NCBI RefSeq assembly: GCF_000002985.6
Contig: NC_003279.8
Location: 12,772,001-12,836,000 of the forward strand
DNA: 64,000 bases
Direction: 5' to 3'
Origin: Caenorhabditis elegans
Taxonomy: Eukaryota; Nematoda; Chromadorea; Rhabditida; Rhabditidae
In this document: piece by piece, positions 25,201-37,424 of the stretch
Position numbering within the stretch: position 1 is the stretch's first letter
Layout: every line of letters begins with the position of its first letter
Translations under genes and position numbers: made by a program
The notes under the pieces: generated by a model
Told to the model about the DNA's origin: nothing
Seen by the model: only the letters and a program-made list of their open reading frames with translations
Databases searched by the model: none

Positions 25201-28200
25201 TTTCGGTAAAAATTGTAAAAATAGCAATTAAAATTAATTTTTTTTGATCACAAATTCCAAAAAAACAGTGAAAACTTCAAATTTTCGGATTTTTTAATTG
25301 AAAAATCGTAAATAATCGATTTTTCAGTAGGAAAAACTTCAAAATTAGATTTTTAAACAATTTTTAACCAAAAAATCGTAAAAACTACAATTTTTCCGGT
25401 TTTCAAATAGAAAAATCTTCAAAATTGCCATTTTTCAGACGGAAAAAAAGCCCTAAAATTCCAATTGTTTGAATTTTAGTCGAAAAATTGTGAAAACGCC
25501 TAATTTTTCCGTTTTTGAAATCGTCAAAATTCGATTTTTTTTTTTGGAGATTTTTCCAGCGTTTTTCAGTCAGAAAATCGCCAAAATTCCAATATTTGGT
25601 CAGAAAATTGTTCAATTCGCAATTTTTGATTATTTTTCCTGTAAAATTGGAATTTTTTGATTTTTTTTAAATTAAAACATCTGAAAATATCGTTTTTTTT
25701 TCTTGTATTTTTGCAGGTTTTTCGACGAAAAAAATTAATTAAAAAATCGTAAAAATCACTGTTTTTTCGGCCAAAAATTCGTGAAAATTTCAATTTTTCC
25801 AGCTTTTCTCTCGAAAAATCCATAAAAATTGGGTAAAAATTGTGAAAAAATCGCCAAAAAACACTCTTTTGTGGCCAAAAAGTAGCTATTTTCCGATTGA
25901 AAAATCATAAAAATTGTGTATTTTTTCAGGTTTTTTGATGAAAAATTCGTAAAAATCGCGTTTTTTTTCGTCAAAATTTCCATTTTTTAGCTTTTCTCAT
26001 GAAAAATTCAAAATTTTCAGATTTTCCATCATCCTACTTGCTCCTCCAAAATCATCGTCTCATCCTCGTGCTCCTCCTCATTAATGCTCGAATCTGCACT
26101 TCCAGCATTCTTCGGCTTTTCCTTTTTCGATGACGTCACTGCTGTCGGAGCTCTCATTCTTTCCATTTTTCGTGTTCTCAACGGGGGTCCCGGTGTGTGG
26201 ATTACTGTAGCAGTCGTTTTAGCTGTGTCTCGTAGACGTTTTTTCAGTACATCGCCCACGGTTTCTTCGGTGGTTTTTGATGGTTTTTTGGGTTTTTCAG
26301 GCGATTTATTCGTTAATTTCAAGTCTTGTTCCTCTTCTTCATCGGATTCTGCTCGTTTTGATCGTTTCGCAGCGGTTGATGATGTGGAAGGTTCCTGAAA
26401 AGACTACAAACTACAAACTAGAAGTCGAAAAAATCAAATTTATTTATCGATTTTTCGGTCAAAAATGGGTAATTTTCCCGTTTTTTTCGGATTTAAAATC
26501 GCAAAAATCCGATTTTTCCCAATTTTTTTTGGTATAAAATCGAGGAAATTCAATGTTTTGATTTTTTTTCGGTTGAAAAATAATTAAAATTGAATTTTTA
26601 GTGATTTTGGGTATAAAAATTGGTGAAATTACGATTTTTATCGATTTTTTCTGTCTAAAGTGGTAAAAATTTGAAGAATTTACTATTTTTGATTGAAAAT
26701 TCAGTTTTCCCCGATTTTTTGGGTATAAAATCGTAAAAACATAATTTTTTCAGGTTTTTTGGTGAAAAAAATCGTAAAAATCGTGAAAAATTCAGTTTTT
26801 AATGTTTTTTCGGCTAAAAAAATCGTAAAAACCGAATTTTTCTGGTTTTCCGGTCTAAAATCGAAAAAAATTTTCAATTTTTTAAAGTGAAAAATTGTAA
26901 AAATTCATTTTTTTATCGCATTTTTCACTCTAAAATCAAAATAAATTTACAATTTTTTAAAATGAATTTTTAAGATAAAAAATCAGAAATTTCACTGTTT
27001 TTTTCGTCGAAAAATTGAAAATTTCTAGATTTTTCTCGTCGTATAAAATCGTAAATAAGGAATTTTTCAGGGTTTTTTTTTGGGTAAAAAATCGTAAAAA
27101 TCGTGTGAAATTCAATTTTTAATGTTTTTCTGTTAAAAAAATCGGAGAAATCGAATTTTTGCTGGTTTTCCGGTCTAAAATCGTAAAACTTACAATTTTT
27201 AATGAAATTAATATTTTGGAGAGAAAAAAATTAAAAAATTAGAAATTTCACTGTTTTTCAGACGAAAAATTCAAAATTTCCAGATTTTTCGGTATAAAAT
27301 TGTAAAATGACATTTTTCAGGTTTTTATTGTAAAAAAATAGCAAAAATTATAATTTTTGGGGCAAAAATCGTGAAAAATTTAATTTTCTATATTTTTCTG
27401 TTTAAAAAAAATCGGAGAAATCAAAAAAAAATTTTTTTTGCTGGTTTTCCGGTCAAAAATCGAAAAATAGCATTTAAAAAAATTGTAAATTTATTTTGAT
27501 TTTAGAGTGAAAAATGCGATAAAAAATGAATTTTTACATTTTTCACTTTAAAAAATTGGAAATTTGGTTTTTTTTTTTCGATTTTAGACCGGAAAACCAG
27601 AAAAATTCGGTTTTTACGATTTTTTTAGCCGAAAAAACATTAAAAACTGAATTTTTCACGATTTTTACGATTTTTTTCACCAAAAAACCTGAAAAAATTA
27701 TGTTTTTACGATTTTATACCCAAAAAATCGGGGAAAACTGAATTTTCAATAAAAAATAGTAAATTCTTCAAATTTTTACCACTTTAGACAGAAAAAATTG
27801 ATAAAAATCGTCATTTTAACCGATTTTTATACCCAAAATCACTAAAAATTGAATTTTAATTATTTTTCAACCGAAAAAAAATCAAAAAATTGAATTTCCT
27901 CGATTTTATACCAAAAAAATTGGGAAAAGTCGGATTTTTGCGATTTTAAATCCGAAAAAACGGGAAAATTACCCATTTTTGACCGAAAAATCGATAAATA
28001 AATTTGATTTTTTCGACTTCTAGTTTGTAGTTCAAAAATTTTTTTTTTTGGTAAAAATCCAATTTTTATCGATTTTTTTCAATTTAAATCGTACAAAATT
28101 GAAAGAAAAAAATTTAAAATTTTTCGGCTACAAACTACAACTTCCGTACCGAATCTTCTGTAATTGACATTGTCGAACGACTTCTTGGGCGGCCACGGCC

Positions 28201-31200
28201 TCGCTTCACAGGAGCTGACGGTGCTTCAGAGAGGGGCTCCTGTAAAATGGTTGAAGCTCACAATGACTACAAACTACAAATACTACAAACTACAAACCGT
28301 ATTCTCCGAAACTTTTGCCGCCGAACGACTTCTCGGTCGTCCTCGTGGCGCCGGTGTCACAGCAGCAGCAGCAGGCTCCTGAAATTTTTTAAATCAATTT
28401 TTGTAGTTTGTAGTTTATAGTCAAGACTACAAAAACTACAAAATTGGCCAATTTTTTCGAATTTTTGGTTGAAAAGTCACAAAAATCGCGATTTTTTTGG
28501 ATTTTTCAATTAAAATTCGAAAAAAGTAAATTTTATGCACATTTTCTGATTTTTCGACTGAAAAAATTAGTTTTTTTTTTTCGTTTTTCAGGTCTAAAAT
28601 GTATGCAAATCTTTTTTTTTTACAAAAAGCGTAAAAAATCCAATTTTTAATATTTTTTAACTGAATTTTTCTGATTTTTGGCTCTTAAAATCGGAAAAAA
28701 TCGACTTTTTTCGTACGTCACAAAAACTATAAACTACAAACCGTATTCTCAGTGACTTTGGCAACTGATTAGCTTCTTGTACGGCTACGGGCGGCTCTTG
28801 GCTTAAAGACTACAAGCTACAAACTACAAAAACTACAAAATTTATAGAAAAAAATAATTTTTTTTTCGAGTTTTCGGTTAAAAATGACAAAATTTTCAGC
28901 GGAAAACTCTAAAAATCGAAAAAAGAATTTTTTTCGCGGAGAGGTCGAGGCTCACAGTGACTTCAAACTACAAACTACAAACTACAAAAACTACAAACCA
29001 TAGACATTGTCGATAGAGTTCTTGGACGTCGTCCTCTTCTTCCAGGTGTTGAAGGTGAAGGTGATGGTGGAGGCGGCATTTTTGAAGAAGATGAAGCCTG
29101 GAAAAAGTACACACTACAAACTACAAACTACAAATTTGCGACTTTTTTTTGAATTTTTAGTGAAAAAATCCGATTTTTTCCGGTTTTTTATACCAAAAAT
29201 CTGGAAAACTTTTTAGGTTTTTTGTGTAAAAAATTATTTTCAAAACAAAAAACTTTTTCGCCATTTTTCATTTTCGAATTTCCGTCATTTTTCAATGGAA
29301 AAATGATGTAAAATGCTGGTTTTTGAGTAAAAAATATCGAATTTTTAATTCGAAAATCGCGGAAATGTGAAAATTTCTACGTTTTTCAAGCTAAAAATCA
29401 TGTGATTTGCGAATTTTTAAGCCAAAAATCTGAAATTTCAGTGATTTTTTAGTGAAAAAAACATGCAAATTTGGGTTTTTTAAAACGTAAATTAGCAATT
29501 TCACTTTTCTTCCAGCTAAAAATCATGTAAATTGTAAATTTTTAGGCCAAAAAACCAGTATTTTTGGCGAAACGATCATTTTTCTGCCTTTTTGAACTGA
29601 AAAAATGAGCCAAGTTGTCAAAAATTCAGATTTTTGTGTGGAAAAATCACATTTTTGATTGAAAATCCGGAATTTTTGCAGTTTTTAACTCAAAAATTGC
29701 TGAAAAAACTAGAATTTTGGCGTTTTTCAAGCTAAAAATCAGAAAATCAGAAAATTTAGCGATTTTTCAGGCAAAAAACTAAAATTTTGGCGTTTTTCAA
29801 GCGAAAAAATAAGCCAAAAAATGCTAAAAATCCTGAATTTTAGCCGAAAAATCTGAAATATTCACGTTTTTCCACTCAAAAAGAATGTAAATTCCAGATT
29901 TTGTCAGCCAAAAAACTAGAAATTTGGCTGATTTTTTAGTTAAAAAACATGTAAATTCTAGATTTTCACATTTTTAAAGCTAAAAAATGAGCCAAAAGAT
30001 GCCAAAATTCCAGATTTTTAGACCAAAAACTCTCAAATTTTCACGTTTTCCAAGCTAAAAATCACGTAAATTTCAGATTTTTCAGCCAAAAAACTTGAAA
30101 TTTGGCGTTCTTCAAGCTAAAAATCGGGAAATACAACGATTTTAAGCGAAAAAATAAGCCGAATGATGCTAAAAATCCTTATCCTCCTAAAAGCCTAAAA
30201 ACTCTAAACTTCCGCGCTTTTCAACCTAAAAATCGCGTAAATTCCTGATTTTTCGACCAAATCGGAAAATTAAGCGTTTTTTCAGTGAAAACATGTAAGT
30301 TCAAGATTTTTCAGCCAAAAACCATAACTTTGGTGTTTTTCAAGCGAAAAAAAAAAGCCAAAACATGCTAAAAATCCAAATTTGTAGCTCAAAAAACTGT
30401 AAATTTTCACGATTCTCCACTTAAAAACCACGGAAATTCCAGATTTTCAGCCAAACAACCCTTAAATCTCGCGATTTTCAATCAAAATGCTCACTTTTTT
30501 TGGTGTAACCGGTAGTGCGGATAGTCTCGCAGATCTCCGAGTCACCATAGCTGGAATGTGCTTCTCCTGTTTCTGATGTTCTTCAGTCTCTGAATCTGAT
30601 CCCGGATCCGACATTGATAATCCAAAATCTTGTGGAGGATCTTGGAGTTCTGAAGCCGCTGGAGCTGGAGCAGGTCCTGGAGCCTGTGATCTTCCAGCAG
30701 AAGCTTCTGCTCTCATTCTCGCAGCTTTCTCTTTCACCGATTCGCCTTTCATCATCTCTGTCTGCAGTTCTCGTACAGTTTTTCCCTTTTTTCCATGAAT
30801 TGATGATGATGAGCCGGGCTCCGATGCTCCTGCAGCTCCCTGAGCACCTAAAAGTGCCTTTTTTCTCTCCGCAGTCGCCTGAGCAATCGTTTCAAAATCT
30901 GAAGTTGGAAACTGATTTCGATGGATTTTCGTCGAGTTTAGAAGCCCAAATGAGTCTTTTTCCGTCGGTTTATGGATCCCTTCTGGCCATTTTTTCACAA
31001 ATTTCGTCTCCACGAGCCGTGGAGCACGCGATTTTGCCTTCAATTCGATCATTTTTGCGGTGAAATCGGGGCGGCGAACGGTTTTCTCTTTGACACGCTG
31101 TAGAAGTTCATTCTCGAGCTGTCGGATCTCACGATCAACTTCATCGTCGGCTTCATCTTCTGGAACTTCTTCTTCTTCTTCTTCATCATCACTGAGAGTT

Positions 31201-34200
31201 TGTTCTCCAATTGGTGGAGCTGGCTCTGTGATGACGTCATCAAGATGCTCAGGATCTTCTGAAGCTTCAGCTTCTGTGGCCGAGATGGAAGGATCTGAAG
31301 TGGACAATGAGTTCTTCCATGGTTGAGAATTGAAAAAGAGACGAACATCGTCACGTCGGAAGACTGTTACCAGATCCTTGATGCTTTTTGATTGCTTTGA
31401 GAGATTTGATGTTGAAGCTGAAATTAGAGGAATTATTGTAGTTTGTAGTCTAGGGGGGAAGGTTTTTCTTTGTGGAAATTCGAGTTTTTAACGGAAAAAA
31501 AACGCGAAATTATGAGATTTTTTGCTTGGAAATTGTGAAAATTTCCAGTTTTTGACAGAAATAAACCTCAATTTTAGCCAAAAAATAGTGCGCGAAATAC
31601 CATCTTTTCCCTGATTTTTGAACAAAAATTGGAAAATTTTAGATTTTTTCAGTAAATAAAACCAATTATTGGCTGTTAAAAGCCAAAAATGTTCCAATTT
31701 TCGCCATTTTTTGCCTAATTTATGGCAAATTTTTCGGTTTTTAAAAGTAAAAAGCCATTTTTTCAACAAAAATATAGATTTTTGAGTGTAAAATGCTGAA
31801 ATTTCACGATGTTTGTTTTAAAATCGTGTAAATTCCAATGTTTTAAATGAAAATTTTCAAATTTACGTAATTTTAAAACTGCCATTTCTAACGAAAAAGT
31901 GAAAAATCTGCACTTTTTTGCGTGTTTTAAGCGAAAATCACACAAGAAAAATGTATCTCTGGACAAATGGAGCAGTTTTCTCAATTTTTTCGCCAATTTG
32001 AAGCAAAAAACTGCCAAAACACTCGAAAATTCAAGGGTTTTCACTTTTTATTTAAATCATTTTTCTTTCATTTGTCATAGTTTCTTAGCTAAAAACTCCA
32101 AAATTCAAGTTTTTTTTTTCCTTTTTTCGTCAATTTTCTTGCAATTTTAATGAATTTTAGACTTAAAATAATCTAAATTTGGGGATTTTCACCGTTTTTA
32201 AATCATTTTTCTTCAATTTTTTCAAGTTTTTAGTTCAAAAAAGTCAAGGTCTTCCTCATTTTGTGCTAATTTTCTCCATTTTTAATGGTTTTTAGGCTTA
32301 AAATAGCCTAAATTTAGAGATTTTCTTATTTTGTCGTCAATTTTGTTGGTTTTTTTGTAGGTTTCAGGTCGAAAAACTTTCAAAATTCCAGGATTTTCAC
32401 ATTTTTTTAAATAGTTTTTTGTCTAAAAACTTCAAACTTTAAGGGTTTTCCCCCATTTTTAATCAATTTTGTTCCATTTTTGATGGTTTTTCGGGTTCAA
32501 ACACAAAAAATTAAGAATTTCTCCTTTTTTTCGTCAATTTTTTCTATTTTCGATGATTTTTAGGCTAAAAATATCTTAAATTCAAGGGTTTCTCTGTTTT
32601 TTTTTTGCCATTTTTCTTCCATTTTTGTATGTTTTAGGACGAAAAAACTCTAAAATTGAATGATTTTCCCATGTTTAATCAATTTTGTTCCACTTTTCAC
32701 GATTTTTATGCTAAAAAATATCAAAATTCAAGGATTTTCCCTCTTTTTGTTCAATTTTCTCTTTAAAAAACGTACATAAAGCATCGACAACCTGAATCAC
32801 AGATTTCAGATATTTATCCAATTTCTTCGTTTTTGATGAATTCTCAATTTTCGCTGCTTTCAGAGTTGTAACCTGATTATCAAGTGACGTCATTCGTTTT
32901 CCAGCAGTTTCCAGAAGCTTTACAGTTGATTCATATTTTGATTTAATATCAATATTATTAGCTTCAAGCCGTTCAGTCAATGCGCAAACTGAATCATACT
33001 TGTTTCTCCAGTAGTTGGCTTGATCTTTGTGCTTCTGTAATAGATTTGTAGTTATTTTAGTGAATGTAGTTTGTAGTTTATAGTTTATAGTTTTTGGAGC
33101 TGAAAAATCCAGCAAATTTTACCCAAAAGGTGTATTTAAACTGGAAATTTCAGTGAATTTCCCGAGGAAATTGTCAAAAAAACTGAAATTTTTAGCGAAA
33201 AACTGCTTGAAATTTCCATTTTTTGCTTAAAATTTCAGGTTTTACAGTGAAAAATGCGACTTTTTGAGTAAAAATTCGTTTTTTCCTAATAGAAATAGTA
33301 AAAAACATTAATTTTTAAAGAAAAATACTTTTAAAAATTCCACGAAAAGGCTGGAAAATTGTCATTATTAACGAAAAATTACTACTTTTTGTGTGATTGT
33401 AATCATTTTTAGGATTTTTGACCAAATTTCTCCAAAACTCCAGGAAAATTTCAGAAAAATGGAACAATTGATGAATTTTTAACATTTTTTCCGGTAGTTT
33501 GTAGCCTCTGAGTCTCAACCAAGTCAGTTTTCGGTCGAAATTTTGAATTTTTTAGTGCGAAAATTCGAAAAATATATTTTTTTTGCTTGTTTCTGGCAGT
33601 TTTAAAGTTGGAAATTTCCGATTTTTGACCAGATTTCTCCGGAAATTCAGTGAAAAAATCCAATTTAACACTATTTTTGAACATAAATTGCTGGATTTCG
33701 GGGACAAAATCTTAAATTTTTGCCCAAAAATTCAGGATTTTTAGACGAAAAGTCGATTTTTCTGCAATTTCTGATATTTCTACGACTTCTACAACGTAAA
33801 CTAGGGAAGATTTAACCAAGTCGGTTTTGGCTCGAGATTTTGAATTTTTGAGTGCGAAAAAAAAACGAAAAAAAATTGCAGATTTTCGGGTTTTTCCTCT
33901 CTTTTTCTCCCAAAAAATCGCCAATTTCCATGCTTTTAGCTCGTTTTTCACGGAATTTTCCATTTTTTCAGTCGTTTTTCTCTCCAATTTCTGTAATTTA
34001 ACTGGCTATTAACCTCCGCATCATCAGCTTGCTCCTGTAGACTCGCGGACTTCTTTTTATAGAATTCTGAATCGTATTGTCCCTGTTTCAGGGAAGCTTC
34101 TGCAATTTCTTTGGCATTAATCGCCTCGGCTTCACGTTGAACAGACTCCCGATATGCAGCATCTGTTGAGACGAGCTTCATACGGAGTACCTCACATTCC

Positions 34201-34546
34201 TGAAATTATTATTTTTTGAATTTTTAAGAGCTTTTGCCCGGTTTTTTGGGGAAAAATCAGTGATAATCCCGAGATTTTCGCTAAATTTTCGATTTTTCCG
34301 CCAACTAACCGCTTGAACTTTCGAGAAATCCTGCATTTCCGCTGCACGTTGCTTGTTTTGCATTAGAAGCAATCCCAAATTCTTCCGAACATTTGCACAG
34401 CCCTCCGAAGCACATTGTGCCTGAAATTACTCGATTTTCAGTGATTTTCAGGTGAAAATATCAATTATTAACACTTTTAAAGCCAGAAAATTGAATAAAT
34501 TATCGAATTTAAACTTAAAACTCACCTCGGCAATGTCTTCGTCCAT
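16210..34546 (-). CDS. Large coiled-coil, multi-AT-hook nuclear protein
   Basis: Start ATG at 34546, stop TAA at 16212-16210. Exons, 5' to 3': 34546-34526, 34420-34310, 34199-34014, 33034-32776, 31417-30495, 29097-28999, 28378-28298, 28239-28150, 26394-26038, 24945-23419, 22494-22196, 20989-20659, 19454-19169, 18214-18042 and 16371-16210. All phases close, giving about 1634 residues. Residues about 10-190 are charged heptad-like coiled coil, preceded by a CASEGCA segment. An acidic, Ser-rich region follows, then three AT-hook-type exons (RRGRRPR, RGRPRSR, RGRGRPRSR), a Lys-rich stretch, and about 500 Pro/Ala/Ser-rich residues with three copies of a DDLLSEILSGAKTTK-like motif. The last 400 or so residues are helical and hydrophobic, probably a folded domain. 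The composition predicts a nuclear, DNA-associated scaffold. The N-terminal layout is reminiscent of ICE1 of the little elongation complex, but that is only a weak impression from memory. The donor at 19169 is less certain: reading through it meets TAG at once. Confidence 0.7.
16372..18041. repeat. Degenerate AT-rich intronic repeat
   Basis: The 1.67 kb intron between the last two exons of the large minus-strand gene is built from diverged words alternating A-rich and T-rich halves, such as 'aaaaatcgaattt' and 'ttttcgatttt'. Parts of it repeat: the segment about 16440-16870 is recognisable again at about 17160-17640. No ORF with coding character. Similar sequence fills most other introns of this gene (18215-19168, 19455-20658, 20990-22195, 22495-23418, 24946-26037, 29098-30494, 31418-32775). 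Confidence 0.5.
26410..28031. repeat. Long near-perfect inverted repeat inside an intron
   Basis: The left arm (about 26410-26962) starts actacaaactagaag and runs through 'cggtctaaaatcg' and 'cactctaaaatcaaaat'. The right arm (about 27473-28031) repeats this in reverse complement and ends cttctagtttgtagt. Arms are about 555 bp with only scattered mismatches and small indels; the loop is about 510 bp. The whole structure occupies the intron between the exons 28239-28150 and 26394-26038 of the large minus-strand gene, so the pre-mRNA can fold into a very long hairpin. Confidence 0.85.
28742..28801 (-). pseudogene. Decayed AT-hook exon copy
   Basis: On the minus strand this segment ends in the same VTENT-like codons and the same cg|gtttgtagtt donor as the intact exon at 28378-28298 (VSENT). 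It also keeps an Arg/Ser-rich hook remnant, RAARSRTRS. An in-frame TAA at 28771-28769 interrupts it and the acceptor is weak (ctttaag instead of tttcag). It is best read as a tandem exon duplicate that is no longer used. Confidence 0.6.
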
Positions 34547-35587
34547 TTTTAACACTTTTTAGCCAAGTTTGAAGATTTTTTCTGAAAAACCAAACAAAAA
34601 TGAGGGTATTTGTTTCGAAAAAAGAGGTTTGTGGCCGTGGCCGAGAGACAATGGCCTAAAAAGCGTGCGATAGTGATTTTAAATAAAAAATAAAGAGAAA
34701 AAACGAGTGTAAACTGAGAAATTTGTGATATAGTCGATTATTAGGGTTTTTAGTGAGTTTTAAGTTTTTTTTTTTGAGAAAAAGTAGGATTTTAGTTTTT
34801 AATTGATCTTTTTAAGCACTTTTGCAAAAAAACCTCGAAAAATAAGCGAAAAACTGATGAAAACTGGAAAAAAGAAATTTCGAAATTGTTTTCGAAAATT
34901 TAGGCCACCGAACTTTAAAGGCGCATAGCCCAAACCCTTCCGCAGGTCTCGCCACGATTACAGTCTCGCAAACCACGCTTCGAATTTTTTGAATATTTTT
35001 TGGCGGTTTTTGCATCGATTTTTTCAGTTTTCAGTGATTTTTATACGTTTTCTCGATTTTCAAGTGTTAAATTCCATAATTTTCAGTTAATTGCGCTAAA
35101 TTTAAACCAAAAATTCGATTTTTCGCCCAAAAATCTACTTTTTTCATTTTTTTAAAACATTTTCCGCCCGATTTCCTCCAATTTTCGACCAATTTGTAGT
35201 TTCTAGTCGGTTTTATGCTTTTTCTCGAAGTGTTAAATTCCTTAGTTTTCAGTGAATTTCGTGAATTTTAAACCAAAAATCGATTTTCTGCTTAAAAATC
35301 GGATATTTTTCACTTTCTCTCGAATTTATACCGATTTTTAAGCTTTTTGTGTGTGTTTCCTTGACTTCCTAGTGTTAAAATTCATAATTTTTAGTAAAAT
35401 TTGTGAATTTTCATCGAAACATTCGATTTATTCCGTCAAAATCTAACTATTTTTATTTTTTAATCATTTTCAGTCCATTTGTCTCCGGTTTTTCCCTTTT
35501 TTTTTTCATTTCCGCTCATTTTTCTCCGGATTTCTTCCCTTTAACCACTTTATTCAAGACTTCATTTCAAAAAAAAAAAATCTCTAA
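34547..35587. other. Intergenic gap between two minus-strand genes
   Basis: About 1 kb of AT-rich sequence. It contains a 'ggccgtggccgagag' copy of a dispersed repeat at about 34630 and a GC-richer stretch at about 34900-34980 (ggcgcatagcccaaaccc; ctcgccacgattacag). No exon supported. The spacing is larger than the roughly 100-bp gap typical of C. elegans operons, so the downstream gene probably has its own promoter here. Confidence 0.4.
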
Positions 35588-37239
35588 TTATTTGCAAATC
35601 TCATTGCCTTTCATCGATTCGAGCTGGCAAATCACGTCTTTCAGCTTAAATTCTGCGTTTCTATTGCGTTCTCCGTTTACTTGAATCCATGGAAGCTGAA
35701 AATATTGATTTTTGGATAGCGAAGCCGGTTTTCCAGTGGTTTTAAGCCCAGAAAAATCCTAAAATCGCTAAAAAATTACCCAAGCCGAGTGTGGCGCCAC
35801 ATTGTAACGATACGAATTCTCATCATTCAACAAATATTCTCCTTCCTCCGATTCGGCACAGTTTTGAACACTGAAAAATTCAAATTTCCCGCTGAAAATT
35901 AATTTTATATTACATTTTCCCTTCCTCAGTGTCCGGCAAACATTTCAAACCAGCAGAATATGCCGTTTTTCCTTGAATACATCCGGCTGTGACGAGCCAG
36001 TCTTGTTTAATGTGCTTTTTTGAGCACATTTGTAGTTTGTTGAGAGCACATTCGAGAGCTCCGTGGAGGCATCGGTTTCTGGAAGATTTGTGTAGTTTGT
36101 AGTCGATTTTTTTCTGTTTAAATTCGAGAATTCAGCTGTAAAATCGCTTTTCACGTTCTAAGCTTGGCTGATTCAACAAAAAATCGTAAAAACTGGGATT
36201 TTTCGATTTTTTCAGTGGAAAAAAATGTTGATTTTCTCAATTTTCCCGGTATGAGAGTGTGAAAAATGCGATTTTTCTCGATTTTTTAAAGTTTAAAAGC
36301 GTAAAAATTAGAAATTTGATGTTTTTTGGTAAAACAGTTCGTTCGAAAATTGCAAAAAAAAAACGGGGATTTTTCGGTTTTTTTCCGTTTAAAATTATAA
36401 AAAAATAGAAAATCGCCTTGAATTTCTGCCAGTTAGTTTTCTTTTTTTTGCTGGAAAATCTCTATTTTTGACACAATTTCCACTATTAAAAGTGAAATTT
36501 TAGGATAAAGTGGGGGAATCTATAAGAAAATGTGAAAATTGTTAGATTTACGCTGTAATTTCGGCTGGAAATGCATTTTAAATTAGAATTTTTCATATTT
36601 TTCGGCAGAAAATTGAGACTTTTTGGCTCCAAAACATGCTCCAAAACAAATTCGGCAGTTTTTCATAATTTCCACAAAAAAAATCTGGAATTTTCGGGTC
36701 AAATATGAGCTTTTTACCAATTTTTGCTATTTTCTGAGCCATTCTCTGAGTGCATCTCTGAGAAAATTATGAAAATTCTTAGATTTACGCTGTAATTTCG
36801 ACTGGAAATACATTTTAAATTAGAATTTTTCATAGTTTTTGGCAGAAAATTGAGACTTTTTGGCTCCAAAACAGTACTAAAAATACACACGTTTTGAGAT
36901 GTAACTAGAAAAAATCAATATTTTCATAATTTTCCTGAAAAATCTAGAAGTTTTGTGTAAAAACTCAGCCTTTTCCTATTTTCTGAGCCATTTTTCACCA
37001 ATTTTCACCTGAAAAACTCACACATATTTTCCATCAACCTGGTGTCCACCTGTAGGTACCGCATGAAAATCAAGCTTAAGCCCGTCCGACAGATTTCCCT
37101 TGTAATTCTGATAAAACGGAACCAGTTGATTATGAATAAATTTCGATGTATCCGGACATCTAGAAATACCAAAAACTTCCACTAAATCTGAAGCTGTTGC
37201 TACTGCTGAAATTGAGATGAAAAGCAGAAATTTTGACAT
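35588..37239 (-). CDS. GILT-like lysosomal thiol reductase
   Basis: Exons 37239-37022, 36078-35914, 35870-35780 and 35695-35588 join in phase to 193 residues. The ATG at 37239 is chosen because it gives an N-terminal signal peptide (MSKFLLFISISAVATAS); an upstream in-frame ATG at 37305 would bury that signal. The mature part follows the gamma-interferon-inducible lysosomal thiol reductase (GILT) plan: VEVFGISRCPDTSKFI, then the family signature around RCLHGALECALNKLQMC, then NCAESEEG and PHSAWLPWIQVNGE near the C-terminus. GILT proteins reduce disulfides in lysosomal or secretory compartments. Here the active-site motif is CPDT, with only the first Cys of the classical CxxC. It lies between the NAXE gene and the large AT-hook gene on the same strand, about 0.9-1 kb from each. 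Confidence 0.85.
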
Positions 37240-37424
37240 TGTAAAAAGTGGGAAATTAATGGAAATCGGTGGGCTTTTATTCGGATTCATTTGCATTTTT
37301 GACAATTGGAATTATAAATTAAATTAAAATTGTGTGGGGGAACAGGGAAAAAATGAGAAAAAAGAAGAGAATTATCATATCCAACACATCAGTTTTCAGT
37401 ATTCAAAAATTAAGTCTCAAAAAC

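Noticed and set aside
30614..31063. 149-residue plus-strand ORF
   Set aside because: Antisense shadow of the large acidic exon 31417-30495 of the minus-strand gene, whose frame and phases are consistent.
37240..37305. Longer N-terminus for the GILT-like gene from the ATG at 37305
   Set aside because: It would place 22 polar residues before an otherwise perfect signal peptide.
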